Shown: one piece after another, positions 40,331-55,237 of the stretch
How the letters are laid out: each line of letters begins with the position of its first letter
Position numbering within the stretch: position 1 is the first letter of the stretch
Source: Alectoria sarmentosa
Lineage: Eukaryota > Ascomycota > Lecanoromycetes > Lecanorales > Parmeliaceae
Assembly (NCBI GenBank): GCA_009733775.1
Contig: WOGZ01000012.1
Coordinates: 124,001 to 188,000 of the forward strand
Length of the DNA: 64,000 bases
Direction of reading: 5' to 3'
Program-made: the position numbers and the translations under genes
The notes under the pieces: model-generated
Database searches by the model: none
What the model was told of the DNA's origin: nothing
Seen by the model: the letters and a program-made list of their open reading frames with translations, nothing else

Positions 40331-43300
40331 TTTTTTATTCTTTTAATGAAAATTTCATCACATTCGAAAGATCGAATAAATTAATGAAATCATATAAAAA
40401 GTTTTAAGGTTATTAATAAATATTAAGTTTAAATTTATTTCTTTTCTCTTATAAAAGAGCAACATAAATGAAAACAAAATAAAATAAATAAGAAAAAGAA
40501 GAATAACGTCAAGCGCGTTAAATTCAACATCGAAAAAAGATTAAATTAATATAAATCGCATCGTGTGATGAGTGTTTATTAATATTAATCGTTATATTAA
40601 GTTTTTATTTGTGAGAATTTTTAAGATTAAACATAATATGATCTTTGTTATTAAGTTTCTTTATTTACCGCATCGAAGACATTTAAATAATTATTTTGTT
40701 TTTTTTAATAAAACGTATTTTTCGTTTTTTATGTTTTATAGCGTAGATTATTTGCATTTAACTTTATTTTAATTAAATCACATATTTCTTTATCGTTTTT
40801 TGATCGTTTATTTTTTTTTATTTTTTTTCTTATTTTTTATTCTTCGTTTTTTTATTTCATTTTTCATTTAAACTTATTTTATTTTATATAAAAAGAATTG
40901 AATATATCTTACATTAATGAATTTAAAACGTAAAATGTGAAATTTATCTCACTTAATATTGAGTTGAAAGATTAACATCTTCAAATTGAATAAGATAATC
41001 TTTTTATGTCTTTATTATTTAAAGAATATAAGATATCAAAATGTGTTAAAGATGAAATAAAATAATAACATTATATTCACGATTTATTAATTATTAATTA
41101 TTTTCTTTATAATTAAAATAGTTTTATATTAGATAATAATGAAAAGATGAGCGAAATAAGACTTATTTAAATTATATATAAATCAAATGCGAGCAAAATT
41201 AGCAAATGCTAAAAATCGATAAAATAATTATAAGATTTTTATTCGTTATCGTCTTTTTAAGAATATATATCACGCAAAAGATTATCTCAATTTTTTGATT
41301 AATATTCGTTATAAATTTTCATTATTTGTGTTTTTGTTGAATGAGTTATAAAAATAATGTTATAAAATTAAAAGCTTTTTTTAAATGTTATTACGCAAAG
41401 ATGTCAAAAAGAATATTGATATAATAAAATGAATTTTTTAATTGAACAATTCTATAATATATTATTCGTTCGAATTTAAAATTTAAAAAAATATAAGCGT
41501 AAATAATATCGAAAATAAAATCTTTTTTTCATTAATCATAATTTAATAATTTCGTAACATAATATAACGATTTCTTTAATAAAAATTCAATTGTTTAAAA
41601 TTTCAACATTGAATTTATCACTCTCGATTATATCATTATAAAAAATAAAAGTTGCATATATTTTAACATAAATCATCGTTTTATTTTCATTATCAAATGA
41701 ATTTTTTTAGATTTAAAGCGCAATTTTAATTATGATTTTATTAAGTTCAACGTCGACGATTTCGATATCGCATTTAACATAATTAATTTATTCTTTTATT
41801 TTTGAGCATTTATAATTCACGAATAATGAAAATTAAATTTTATAATTTAATAACGTTGAATATCGAACATTTTTCTTTTATATTAATTATGATAATTAAT
41901 TTAAAAAAGAATTCGAGAGAGATAAGAATACGAGAACATTAAATAAACGTTTAAATTAACATTTAAATTATGATTCAGGTTATATATATAAAAAACGTAA
42001 ACGATTAATTATTCGAGATCGTATTATTAACGTTAATTTAAAGATTATTATATCGACATATTTTATCAAACGATTTAAAAAAACATTCAGATAATAAAGA
42101 GACTTGAATTAATTTACGACGTTTAAAAAAGTTCATTTTGATGATACGCTTGAAATGTATCTTATTTAATAAAATATAAAAGTTGAATATTATAATACGT
42201 GCGTTTTTTTTCTCGAAGATTAAAAGATTATGAATTTAAAAGACTTGATAACGAATTTTCATAATTATAACCTTTTTTTAGAAGAATTAAGTCGAGCATA
42301 ATATGCTTATTTAAATCACATAACTTTTTTAATTCGAATTGCAATTTGATTCGAACATTGATTTCAAATCGATATCGAATTAAATAATTTTCTAAATTGT
42401 GAATTATTTAAGTCGATGAATACGTTTCATTTTTATTATTATGAATATTGTATTATTTATTTTATTTACGAATCGATTACAATTAATTGAAATCGTTGAA
42501 ATTATTGTTTTGAGACTCATTTTTTGCGTTAAAATGAAAAAAAAGTTTTTAAATATTATGTTAAATATTCGTTTTCTTATCTAATACAAATAAGTAATTC
42601 ATAAACATATAAAAAAATTATTATTAATTAATTAAAACATATCGTTTTGATAACGCGTGAAGTTTATTATATTCAATTCACAATTTTACGTTAAGCGAAA
42701 AATATATTATTAACGTTATCGATATTAAAATCGTAATAATATCTTTATTTTATTTTAAAATCTCAATTTTCATGTTTTTTTCTCGCTGTGAAAATAGATT
42801 TAAATAATTTCATCGATGAGATATTATTTATTAAAAAGAACGATAAATTTAATTTACTTTATACGTTTTGTTTTTATATTAAAACGTATATAAACATTGC
42901 GAGATATTGAGATTATGTTGTGAATAAGTATAAAAATGTTAATAATTAATAACGTTTAAAGAAAGTTTATCGCATTGCGCTTCTTTGACGTATATATTAA
43001 AATTAATATAATAATGATAATAAATGTGAAAATTCTATTATAACGAAACTACAATAAATTGAATAAAAAGGTTTTGAATAATAACAAGTTTTAAATTGAG
43101 GTCTTCATTAAATATCGTTTTTTCGAAATTGAGAAGAGATTAAAATTTAAATAATTATATATCTTTTTTCACAATATAATCACGAATATTTCTCGTTATT
43201 TCACGTTATTATTTATAATACGATTTTTTATATTATATCAAAGTTTATAATAATGAATGCGAATATTAAATTTATTTATTTCTTATCAACGAAACGTTGA

Positions 43301-46300
43301 ACGACATTAATTTAAGAATTGTATAAAATTTATTAAACGTGATAAGACGAGATTGAGCTTTGAATCGATAAAACATTTATTTAAAAAAGTTTCATTATTT
43401 TCATCATAATAAACTTTTTAATATTTCTCATTTGTTATTTGTAAGTTTTTGTTTACAAAGTCTCATTATTTAAAATTTCATTATTCAAATTTTTTTCACA
43501 TAAAACTCTTTGATATTTTTTAAAATATTTTTACTTTTTTATTTAAGATTTTCAATTATAATTTTTTAAATTCAACTTTTCTTTATTACAAAATATTTTA
43601 ATTAAAATGAATTTTAAATTCGATATTTTATTTTCGATTATTAATAATAACACATCTTTATAATAGCGCGTTAAATCACTTTAAAATATGTTTTTTTTTA
43701 ATATAATTGTTAACATTTGCGATAAAAAGAGTTTTAAGATAAAAAGTTAACATTTTTTTAAAAAATATTATCTTTAACTCTTAAAAGCGGCTTTTCGTTC
43801 TTAAAAAAAAGAAATTCAATTGCATTTTATATTCAAAGAAATATGTGTTTCAAATCGAATTAAAGAAATATATGCGTGACAAGCATAAGAATAATAAGAA
43901 TTTTTATATAATTAATGTAACTAAAAATGAAAAGAATTTGAAATTATTCGTAAATGATAATAATGAGTAAAAAGATGATTAAGATATATGAATAAATTAA
44001 ACATCGAAAATGCATCGAAAGAGCTTACGCTTTCGTTATCATTAACGTTTTAAATTTAAATTTTTTTCACATAGCGATAATATGAGTGATTCTTTTGTTT
44101 TTCACGACGTCGATTTTGAAAAATCATTCGAAAATAATACGCAAAACGCTTTAACGTTAAATTAATTCTTTTAAAATTTTAATAAAATAATATTGATTTG
44201 CGAATTATTGAACCTTAAAATTGAAAAAATGTATAATCGATTTTTTAAATCGATTAAAACGAAATGAATAAAAAACATTTTCAAGATATATTAAAATGAA
44301 ATCGTACATTATTTTGAAAAATCAAAATTATTCAAATGCATTTAATGCGATTATTAATATTTAAATAAGTTTAATTTAAGATATTATAAAAGAAATGCAT
44401 ATAACGTCGAAACATTTAAAGTTATTAAATTTAACGACGAAAAATTAGATTTTTTTGTTAATGAAATGATCGTTTTTTTTGTTTTCGTAATCTCATTAAA
44501 TAATGTTAATATCGTTAACGCAAATTAAAATTCTTTAATTTCGTCGAAAAAAGATAATAAGAAAATTATATAATTCAATAACTCTTTCGAATTTAAAACG
44601 CTTTTCATAATTTATGTAAGATTATTTATTTATGTTCTTTAACATTTAAAAAGTTTTTCGTTAATTTATCACGTCTTTTATTAAAATAATAATTAATAAA
44701 TTAACACTTTACATTAACGTAATAATCATTTTAAAAAGAAAATATAAATATTCTTTTCGAGAAATATAATAAAGTTTTCTTTTTAATTTAATAAAGATAA
44801 ATATAAATTGAAATAATAATCATATAAATGATATAACATTTAAAATTAATTTTTTTATTTCTCTTTTTCTCTCTTCTTTTTCTTTTGCGAATATAATCTT
44901 TATATTTCATTTTTTTTTTTCGCTCGAAATTATCTTATAAAAATATTAAATGATATATTTTTGAATAAAAGAAGATATCGTTAAATCATTTTTTAATAAT
45001 TAAAAAAAAATAAAGCAAGATTGCTTATAAAAATGAAAAATAATTATCTTTTTTGATTAATTAAATAAATATAAAAAATAATTTATAATCTTAAATTGCA
45101 TTACATTATTAAAAATGCTTTAAGCTTTGAAATAAAATAATGTAAATCATTATCGTTATAATTGAACAATTACGTTCTTGATTTAATCTTCGTTTTTTGC
45201 ATTAATGTTTTAGCGAGAAAAGAATTTTAAATTTCTTTTTTTATAATATGAATTATTTTTTACATTATCGTTATTCTTTTTATTGTGAAAAAAAATTCAT
45301 TTTTTTTTTCTTTTACGCTTTAGGATTTTTTTTCTTAATTGAAACATTTTGATAAACTTTTAAAGTTTATTTTGAACATTGCGAATAAAAGCGATAATAT
45401 AAAACATTAAAGCATATTTTAACATTAAAACATTAATAAAAATAATAAATATCGAAGAAATCACTTTTAACACGTTCGAATTTTTTGATGTTTTTAAAGA
45501 CTCGAAATTTAAGAAAATTGATGTTTTATTATCTTAAAAAAGTCTTAATAATCATTTATGAAAATGAATTTCGATATTAATAAGGTTCGCGGAATTCGTT
45601 TTTGACGTTATATGATAAATACACTTTATCGTTATATTCAATTAAATACACGTTTCGCATATTGAGCGCTTGAAGTCGCACGCCTTATTTCGATTTTTAC
45701 ACGATTGATATTTTTGCATTTCTTTTTTGACTTTTATTAACTTCTTCTTAATAATTATTCGCTTTTAAAATTCTCTTTTTAAATTTGTTTTTTTTTTCGA
45801 TAATTTCATTTTCTCATTTAATGTATTAAATTCGTCAATGATAAATGTAATAAATATAAAAATTATAAAAACATTAACGTGATTAATCGCTTATTTGCAC
45901 TTATTCGTCTTAAATATCTTTTTTAACGTTTCTTCTCGAATCAATAAACGTAATCGATTGCGTATTTAAAATTAATATATTTTTTTTTTTATCGTACGTT
46001 TAATCGTTATTATTTATTTATTTTTAAATAATCGAAATAATGAATAATAAAGTCGATAAAGTTGAAACGATGAATAATTATAATGAGAATTAACGTAAAA
46101 AGTTTATGTTATTAATGAAAGAGAAAGGTGAGACGATTATGTATATTTTGAAAAAAATTAATAAAAAAGCTTTTAATCTTTTTAAAAAAAAAAAATAGAT
46201 TTTGTTGAAAATAATTTGAAATCGTTATTTAAAATGCTCATTTAAATCAAAATAATATTGAGCTCGAATATATATTAAAGGTTTTTAAAGAGTTAAAATT

Positions 46301-48324
46301 TTGTCGATTAAAATAATAATAACATCTCGCATATATCTTCGCTTTTTTTTCTTTTTTAATTTTTTGATTTATTTTATAATCTTATAAAGCGTAAATTAAT
46401 TTCGAGATTTTGATATTTCGATAAAAGAAAAGCTTTTGACATTAAAATTATAATAAAATATGTTATTAATCGATTATATTTTCGCGAAAAAGTTCGAAAG
46501 TTTATAAACATCTTTTTTGTTGAGATAAAAATTCTTTGTTTATTGTTATATAAACCTTTTTTTTTTACTTTTTCTCTTATTTGCCTTTATTTAAATCGAT
46601 TTAAAACGTTTTTTAATGTTTTTAAATATTTTCGATAACTTGTTTTATAATATTCTCTGCGTTTTATTTTATATTATTCTTTACTTTATATCTTATAATA
46701 ACTTTAAAAAATCTTAATTAAAATCGATTTGTACGAGTTTAATAATAATAAACGTACGTTATATATTATAAACTTGTTAATATAAGTTATTTATATCGAC
46801 GCGATCGTTATAAAAAGCTTCGTTTTTTCTTTTATCGTCTGTGATGAGATATTTAATGTACGTTTTATATTTATCTCGTAATATAATTTATTTTAAAATG
46901 AAAACGTTTTTATTATTTCTTAATATAAAAAAAAGAGAAAATTTGTTTTAATGAAGAATATAATCGAGATAAACTTTTAACGCGTCTTTATATATCAATT
47001 AAAATAAATTATTCGATAAATAATAACGATTAAAGTGTTTATTTTGCGAAGGATATTAAGGTTAAGCGAAATTTAAATATAATAATTTATGCAAGATGTT
47101 AAATATGTTTATTATTAACGAATGTGTAAAAATTATTCATTAATCGCATATTTTTTGCATTTTAAAAGACGTTATTTCGCACTTCTTTTATAAAATTAAA
47201 TAACATATATTAAAATCTTATTGCTTTTAATGAATTGAAAAATATATAATTTTTGCGTATAAGATTATACGTTAACGCAATTATAACGTTTATGAGAGCT
47301 TTTATAATGCGAAAATTTTATTATATAACGTAAAAGTTTTGAAAAGATGAAAAAGAAGATAATGAAGCTTTACATTATTAATAAACAATTTTAAAAAAAC
47401 TTATACATTTACAAGATATTATGTTTTTAAATTAACATTTATTTCATTTTCGTTATAAAAAATGAGGAAAATATTCGAGCATAAATGATAGTTTATAACA
47501 TTAAGACATTTAATTATTTATAATAATGATAAAAATAAAATTTCGCTTTATCTCGATTATTTCGAAACGAATTCTTATTTTAAGAAAATTTGTTTTTCTT
47601 AAATGTTTTAATTTAATTTTCGTTTGTTTTTAAATGATATATAAATGTTAATAAAGATAATTATAAGTTCATTATAATTATATAAAAAACGCTCTTTAAT
47701 AACGCAATTCTCAATTATTATAAAAGTTTTTATTTGCGAATCATTTTCTTATTTGAGTTTTAAATAAGTCGAATTATAATCAAAAATGGTTAATCAAATA
47801 AAATCTTAATTAAATAAAAGAAATATATCGTTAAAAGTCTCGAAGAAGAAAATAATGATTTTGAAATTTTGATAAATTATAGTTATTTTAAAGGTTTGAA
47901 AGAAAATAACATCAATAAATATTCGCAGCTCTTTAATTTCATTAAGGTTTTAAATCTCATAATATTTTTCGACGTTAAATGCTTTATATTATTAACACTT
48001 TATGAAATAATTTTTTAAATTTTGTGTTTTATAACGCAATAAATGAAAATTTGTTAAATATTCATTATTATCATTTTAAAAAAATCGAATTTTGTTATTT
48101 TGTTTTTAATATATTATCTTCGTTAAAAGAAGTAAATTATTCATTAAAACGATAATGTTAATTTTTACATTTAAGAATATCGTTTTTTATAAACGTTATA
48201 TTTTTTTTCAATTTTTTTTTTTAAGTTCACGTTATATATGCTTCTCTTTTCAAAATTAAAATAAACATTTATAAATATGCGAGATTATAATATAAGATTT
48301 ACGATTAAATAATAAATTCGTCGA

Positions 48325-48661
48325 ATGTCTAAATTTCAAAATCGAATTTTAACGTTGTTTTATAAAATTAATGCGTACATTAAGATCATTTTCGTCGACG
48401 TGTCTCGTTTAAATTTATTTAAATTATTTATACTCGAATTTAATTTTTTCATTTTTTAAAAAACATTTAAAAAAATCGTAATTCTATTCAAAATCTTTAA
48501 TAAATATTTAAAAAGTTATAAAATTGATTATTGCGACATTCGACTCGTATTTAATAATTTCAAAATTATTAATTTTTTAATTGAAAATGAATTTTACGTT
48601 GAAAATAAGATTTATTATTATAAAATAAAAAAAAACGCAAAGATCGAGCTTTTTTCGTTAT
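48325..48661 (+). pseudogene. X remnant frame B, right arm
   Basis: Counterpart of 6110-6448, starting MSKFQNRILTLFYKIN. It is interrupted by a TAA (CAA or CAG in origin) near the middle and is otherwise collinear to a shared stop. Confidence 0.45.
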
Positions 48662-50001
48662 AACATTTATAAATTTTTTTTGCGTTCATTAATAAAGTAA
48701 TGTTCATTTGAAAAGTGTAATAAAATTATTTATATATATATATTATATTCGATTTAAATCGACAATTAACGCTTTTCATCTCTCGCGATCAAATTTTTAA
48801 AGATTAATAAAATGTTTTTTTTTTGAAAAATCAATCTGATTGAATTGACTTGCAAATCATTCTGATAATTAAAATAAGTTTTTTATCGATAAAATTATAA
48901 ATAATCGTTTAATGCATAATATAAAGAAAATTCTCGAAAAGAATTCAATAAAGACTCAAAAGTTCATTTAAATGACTTTAATAAATTCAATAATTTTGAT
49001 AAAAATAAATAATTAATTTGAAACTATTTAATCGTTCTTTTTCGAAAAAAAATGAAATTTAAATACATTTAAAAAAGGTTATAAATTAATCGCTCATTTT
49101 GAATTAAAAGAAGAGATATATTATATATAAACGTCAAAAGTGTTTTTTGAATTATGTCGCGCACGATGAGTTTTCGAGAATATAAAAAAGAATATTTTTT
49201 TATAAATTCGTTGATATTTTATAAAAAGAAATAACGTTATTTTAGATCTTGATATGATATATTTCATAAACAAATATTAATTAATTTGATATGTTTGATT
49301 TTAAGATAATATTAATCGTTATAATTAAAATAAAAAATCTTTATGTTCAATTTGACGTCTTAACTTACGCTTTTCGATTATTTCGATAAATTTTTTAAAA
49401 CTCTTTTAACATCATAAATTAAAGTTATAATGTGTGAGAAATAACGAATATTCAACGAAAATCATTATTAATTATTTATCAAGTTTGATTATTTGCGATT
49501 TATTTTCATACGCTTACGCGCGTTTGTCACATAATTAATTTCTTTTATTATTCAATAATATATCGAAGATTTTATATAATAGAAAATTCACATTTAAAAA
49601 AGAGCTTTTAAATTAATATAACGTAAATTATAATGATATTGTAAATTTTATTCTCAATATTTTTAATAATAAATCTCAAATAATAATAAATTTTTATAAC
49701 AAATTTATTCAAATATTTTAATATATTCATTATTTTCAAAATGTGTGATAAATAATTATTATGAAATTTGTTATCGCGTTAAAGAATTAAGACGATGTTG
49801 CGAAAAAGGAAGTTGATGTGAAAAGCGCATCGAACGTGTAAATTACGATTTATTAATATTCGATCATATCGTGTGAAAATCGATTATAATTTTTAAAAGA
49901 TTTTTAAACTTAATGAGAGATCGTGTTTTTCTCATAAATGATATATTTTAAAATTTCATAATTATTTTCTCCGCATCGGTCATTGCATTTTTTTTTAAAA
50001 T

Positions 50002-50202
50002 TTGATAATTAATCACATGTTAAATAAGGTTATTTTCAAAACCTTGATGCGAGAACTCGAATCGTTTATAATCTTTTTAAAACTTCGTAATTCATTCGAC
50101 GTACGATTTGAATATAATTATAAAAATTATTATATATCTTATAGTTTTCGTAATGTATTCGTTGATTTTAATATTTTTTTATTAAAATTAACACATACAT
50201 AA
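50002..50202 (+). pseudogene. X remnant frame A, right arm
   Basis: Inverted counterpart of 4567-4767, containing RELESFIIFLKLRNSFDVRF. Replacements between the two are those expected from C-to-T/G-to-A change. Family unknown. Confidence 0.4.
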
Positions 50203-50931
50203 TGAACAAAAGACGTTATCAAAATATATATTTTTTTTATTTCATCGTAAATCAAATCGATTAATATAATAATATCTTTACGTGAGAAATTATTATTTCG
50301 CGCGTTTAACATTATAAGATAATTTATATATTAATAAATTAATAAATAAGAAAATCTTATTCAAATTAAATATTTTGCGAGCGAGAATTGATTTATGTGA
50401 ATGTTTCATAATGCGTTAATTCAATTGATCTTCTTTTTCTCAAATAAAGAATGCATAAATTAATTTAAAAAATCGATAAAAGTTTTATACGAGTTTTTTT
50501 TTATTATCAATAAATAATATGTTATTCGATTCGCATTGTTACGATATTGAAAAGAAATATATTTAATTTATTTTATCGTTTATATTATTTATTATTAATG
50601 TTAAAATGCGAATTAAATTATCTTATCTTTTTTTATATCGCAATAAATTTTTATCAAAATCAAAATAATTAAAAGTCTTTTCATTATCGAATAAATGTTC
50701 TTTTTCTTTTAATATATTAAATTATTTCGAAAAAGAAATTAATTATCTTTATTTACGTCTTAATAGATTTTATTTAACGATAATAAGATATTTAATATAA
50801 TTAAGTTTTAAAGATCTCGATTTGTTATGTTACGATAAATTCAAAAATTAATAATAACATTTGCGATTCAAAAGTCTTTAAAAAATGTAGATACGCATAT
50901 AAATTGCGCTAAAAGGCATTATAAATCTAAT

Positions 50932-51075
50932 TGTTGAAAGAATAATTAATTTTTAACTTTTTTCGACCTATTATCATGTTAATCACATACTTTTCTATTA
51001 TATAAAAAACTGCTTTAGAGAAGCTTTAAGAGAATAATTAATTCATTCGTTACATTTCATTATTATATTTTAATA
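50932..51075 (+). repeat. 144-bp inverted repeat, right of inverted X
   Basis: Starts TGTTGAAAG and ends TTTTAATA, which is TTTCAACA after C-to-T changes. It is the partner of 32659-32802 in inverted orientation. At the equivalent point of unit 1 (about 3916) Z runs straight into X with no such insert. Confidence 0.8.
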
Positions 51076-54000
51076 AAAAAGGGCGTATTTTAAAACGTGT
51101 TGGTTATTATGCTTATTTGTTATGTTATCGCTTTTAAAAATAATTTTTAATTAAAAAACTTTCTTAAGCGATAAAGTAAAATAATGTAACTTGATTCGCA
51201 TCACGCATTTTGTGTAACGATCTCTTTTCCATTTCTTATTTTTATTATTTATCTTAATCTGCAAATGTAATAAATTATTTTGTGAAACGCGTGACGAATG
51301 GCGAAAAGATTTAACACACTTTGAAAATGTTTAACATTGCCAAATTCTCTAATGTTTCATTTTCATTATTCTTAAAATAATATTATTAACATTTCATTTC
51401 AACATCATGACTTTGAAATATAACATAATTTTCTTGATTAAGAAGATCGTCGAGGCTGATCATTACGTTTTATTAACACATTTTCTATCTTATTTCTTCG
51501 AATCTTCGTATATAAGCACGACCCTAATTTTCATATAAACGCGAAATCATTTTTATTATTTATTTTGAATTTCATATTTATTTAAAATCTTCTTTAAAGC
51601 TAAATAATGATATAAATATTAACACGATATTTTCGTTATTAAAATTACAAAAGAATAATTTATTACGATTGCATCGATAATAACGTCAACAATTAAAACT
51701 TGAATTATGTTTTTTTTATTATTTTTATTATTAATTTTCGTGATTATAATAATATATTACTTATTTTAAAGTTTTATAAAAATCATATTTCTCGTTAACG
51801 TTATTATTGATTTGATCACATTGTTATTTCAATTTTTATTAATTATTTATCAAATTATCTTAATGCAACGTGCTTTTAAACGATTTTGAATGTTTTTTAT
51901 ATGATATTATAAAAATGAAACGTGATTCGCGAAGACATTAATGCGTTTGCTCGTTTATATAACGTCGATCTCGTTTTTTAATATCAATTAAAATATTTAT
52001 AACACATTTAATATTTTTATTATCTTTGATTTAATCGATTATTTCGTTTATATAAATAAGAAATAATGTGAATATAAACGAAAAAGATTGAATTATAAAG
52101 CATTTAAAATTTGATATTATTATTAATATCACGAATATATTATAAAGTCGCTTATTGCGAATAATAAATCTAATTTTTTAATTATAAATTTCATTTAATA
52201 ATATATAAATTGATATTAATATTGAAATTTATAATAAATAAAAATTATATTATAATGTTATAAAAAGAAATTAACATTTACGCGAAAAGAATTTTAATAA
52301 TAAATAAGATATAAAATATTATGAGAAAACATTAAAATATGAATTAGAAAAATAGATTTGTGTTTTATTTTCAGCGATTCTCAATACAATTATGATCATT
52401 ATTTTGATATGCGATACGTTTATTAATAAAAAACATTAAAACGCTTTTTAAATTTCATTGTTTTTACTTCGTTTTCAATGATCTTAAATATTACATTTAA
52501 AAAAAAAATTTCGAAAGCGTTTCATTTGAATATAATATAATGAATATTTTTAATAAATTTTTTTTTTTTTAGCGAGACGATAATATCTTATTTTAAAATC
52601 TTTATGTTCGATTCGAATTAATTAAATTTTTTAATCTCTTAACGTATAATTTCTTATTTAATTTTTAAATTCGAAATGATTTTGCGAGAAATTTTCAATA
52701 AGATTTTAATTTTTTTTTATTTTTATATTTTATTTTATATTTTTATGAAATTTGATTATTTTATTCGAATTATGAGATTTTAAAATCAATTGAAAAATAA
52801 AAAGCGAATTGTTATCGAACTTTTTATTAAGTCGATTTGAAGATCGAATTATATAAACGTAAATCGTAATAAAGCATCGTCATAAATGAAACAAATAACG
52901 TTAAAAAAATATATTATTTTATAAGCGTATTTTTTCGTTATACATATTAAGAAGTTAGCGCTTTGTAAATCGAAATGTTATTTCATAATGCAAGTTTTTT
53001 TAATTGCGTATAATAAATCTTCGACAATATGAAAATTTAATTAATTATTATTTTAAATGTTTTTTAAATGCGTAATAACAAGATTATTAAAAAGAAGAAG
53101 AATTCTTTCATAAAAAAAATGATTTAAATTTTAAAAAGCGTGATAAATAACGTTATAATAAAATTAAATAATAATAAAATTGTTTAAGATAAATTGCGAA
53201 TAAAATATAAAGCGAAAAAAAATGTTTTTTTAAAATTATGCGACAATTATGATTAAAAAGGTTAATTCGATAATAAAAAAAAACAATTAAGATTTTTGCG
53301 TGTTTTGAAAATAAAGACGTTTTTTTTTCATTCATTGCGATATTAAAAACATTAATAACGTTATATTATTAATTTAACGTAAGATATAATAAAGCATATT
53401 ATTAAAGCGTTTAAACATTATGCGTATTAAAATTCAATTAATAATAATTATTTTATTAATTACTTTAAGGTTTATTTCTCTTTATGAAATTATATGAGTT
53501 TAATTTGATAAACGCGCGATAATAAACGCGTGATAAAAGCTTATTTTCTTATTATTCAATTAAAAATATATAATTGATATCATCTTCGTCTTAATGTGAA
53601 TAAATATATAAAAGCATTATTTTTTTTTATTAATGATAAGTAAATTATAATATAAATGATATGCGCATATATTAATTATTTTAAATCGATTTTATTTAAC
53701 GGATAAAGTAATTTTATTCATTTTTGCTTCGCCTTTTCGCTCTTTTATTATTGTTCACAAAAATGAAATCTTTATTGAATTTGATATTATTCGTTAAAAA
53801 ATGATCGAATTTCGAAAATAAAGATAATTTATAATTTATTTTTTTAATATAATTCTTCAACGAAATCGAGAAGATGAATAAAAAAATATAATTATTAAAA
53901 AAATAACATTAAATTAAGACTTATAATTAAAAAAGGATGAAAAGTTTAAAAATATAAAATAAAACGCTTATTCAAATTTTCACATTTTTATTTAATAAAA

Positions 54001-55042
54001 TCGAAAAAATGAAATAAAAAATATAAAAGTTATAAAAACGAATCTGTTAAAACGATATTCAATATCAAAAAAAGATAAATGTTTTCGAAACATAAAATAA
54101 ATCTCTCATTCAGAAAATTATTAAAATGAAAAAGTTTTTGACGAAGATGTTAAAAGTCTTAAAAAAGTTTATGAATTAAATGAAAACAATGTTTAAAAAT
54201 GATTTAAATTTTAAATTTGAGTTTTTTATCGAAAATTATTTTATATTATAAAAAGATTATTTCGAGCGCTTATTGAATATTTAAAAATAAATAAATAATA
54301 ACGTTATCTTCGTTATTATAATTGTCGAATTAACATTTAATATTTTTAAATATATTGCGAATATTTCTTAATAGCTTAACTTTTAAAAGCTTTATATGTT
54401 ATATCGTTAATTTGAAAAATAATCGATTTCGTTTTCGCTTATATAAACAACGAAGAAGGTTTATAAATAATAATAAGATTTTAAATATCAAAATCGAGAG
54501 ATCGACGAATTTCGCGAGATTAAGACACTTATATATTAAAGTCAATATCTTTAATAATCACATTAATTTTATTTCGATATAATTAATGTCTCTCACATAA
54601 TATCTCATTTTTTGAAACGAAATAATAAAAGTTAAAAATAAATGTGATTTTAAATCGTTTTTTTATAGAATAATTTATTATATATATATTCGTTCGCCAT
54701 AGCGTTTTAAAACTTTTTGATAATTTTAAAAAATAAAGCAACGATAAATATATCCTTCGTTTTCTATCCTTTTAATATTTAAACAAATCTTTAATTATTA
54801 AATTTCAATTCAAAAATTGCTTCACGTATTTATTATTACATTTACAAAATTAATAACGAAAATTAATAACATCAACAGATCGATTGCATTAAGAAATAAA
54901 ATTATTAATAATAGTAAATTCAATATTATGATCAAAATCTTGCATTATATCAACATCAATATAATAAAAGTTTATTCGATATTCGAGCTTTTAAAATAAA
55001 ATTAATTTAACATTCAATACGAAGCAATTATTTCAAAGATTT

Positions 55043-55237
55043 TCATCGCATTAAATTTAAAACGTTAATTCTTTTCATTTTTGATATTTGATTATATTTT
55101 TTATTATTTTTCTCTTTATTATATTTTATAATTTCAAATTTAATTAAATTATCATAATTGTCGAGATTGTTTTCGAGATTTTGAATAATATTATCATTAA
55201 TGTTCGAAGTTTTTTTCACGTTAATTATCTTCGTCAT
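55043..55237 (-). pseudogene. Y remnant frame, unit 2
   Basis: A 64-codon frame starting MTKIINVKKTSNINDN and containing NLENNLDNYDNLIKFEI, rich in Asn and Lys. Many of these are probably Asp, Glu or Gly before RIP. It is conserved in unit 1 at 25766-25960. Probably the remains of a hydrophilic, acidic protein. Family unknown. Confidence 0.4.

Larger units (their letters stand above)
32803..50931 (-). repeat. X core, right copy, inverted
   Basis: Inverted copy of 3916-21897, 18.1 kb, RIP-mutated over its whole length. Broken reading frames near 34419, 35483, 36520, 40330, 44004, 48325 and 50002 correspond to frames in the left arm on the opposite strand. Unlike the left copy it is framed by two 144-bp inverted repeats. 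Confidence 0.8.

Noticed and set aside
32659..51075. Assigning X to Maverick/Polinton elements
   Set aside because: The length and inverted repeats are suggestive, but no polymerase B, integrase, ATPase or capsid motif is visible after RIP, and the 144-bp repeats may be independent insertions.
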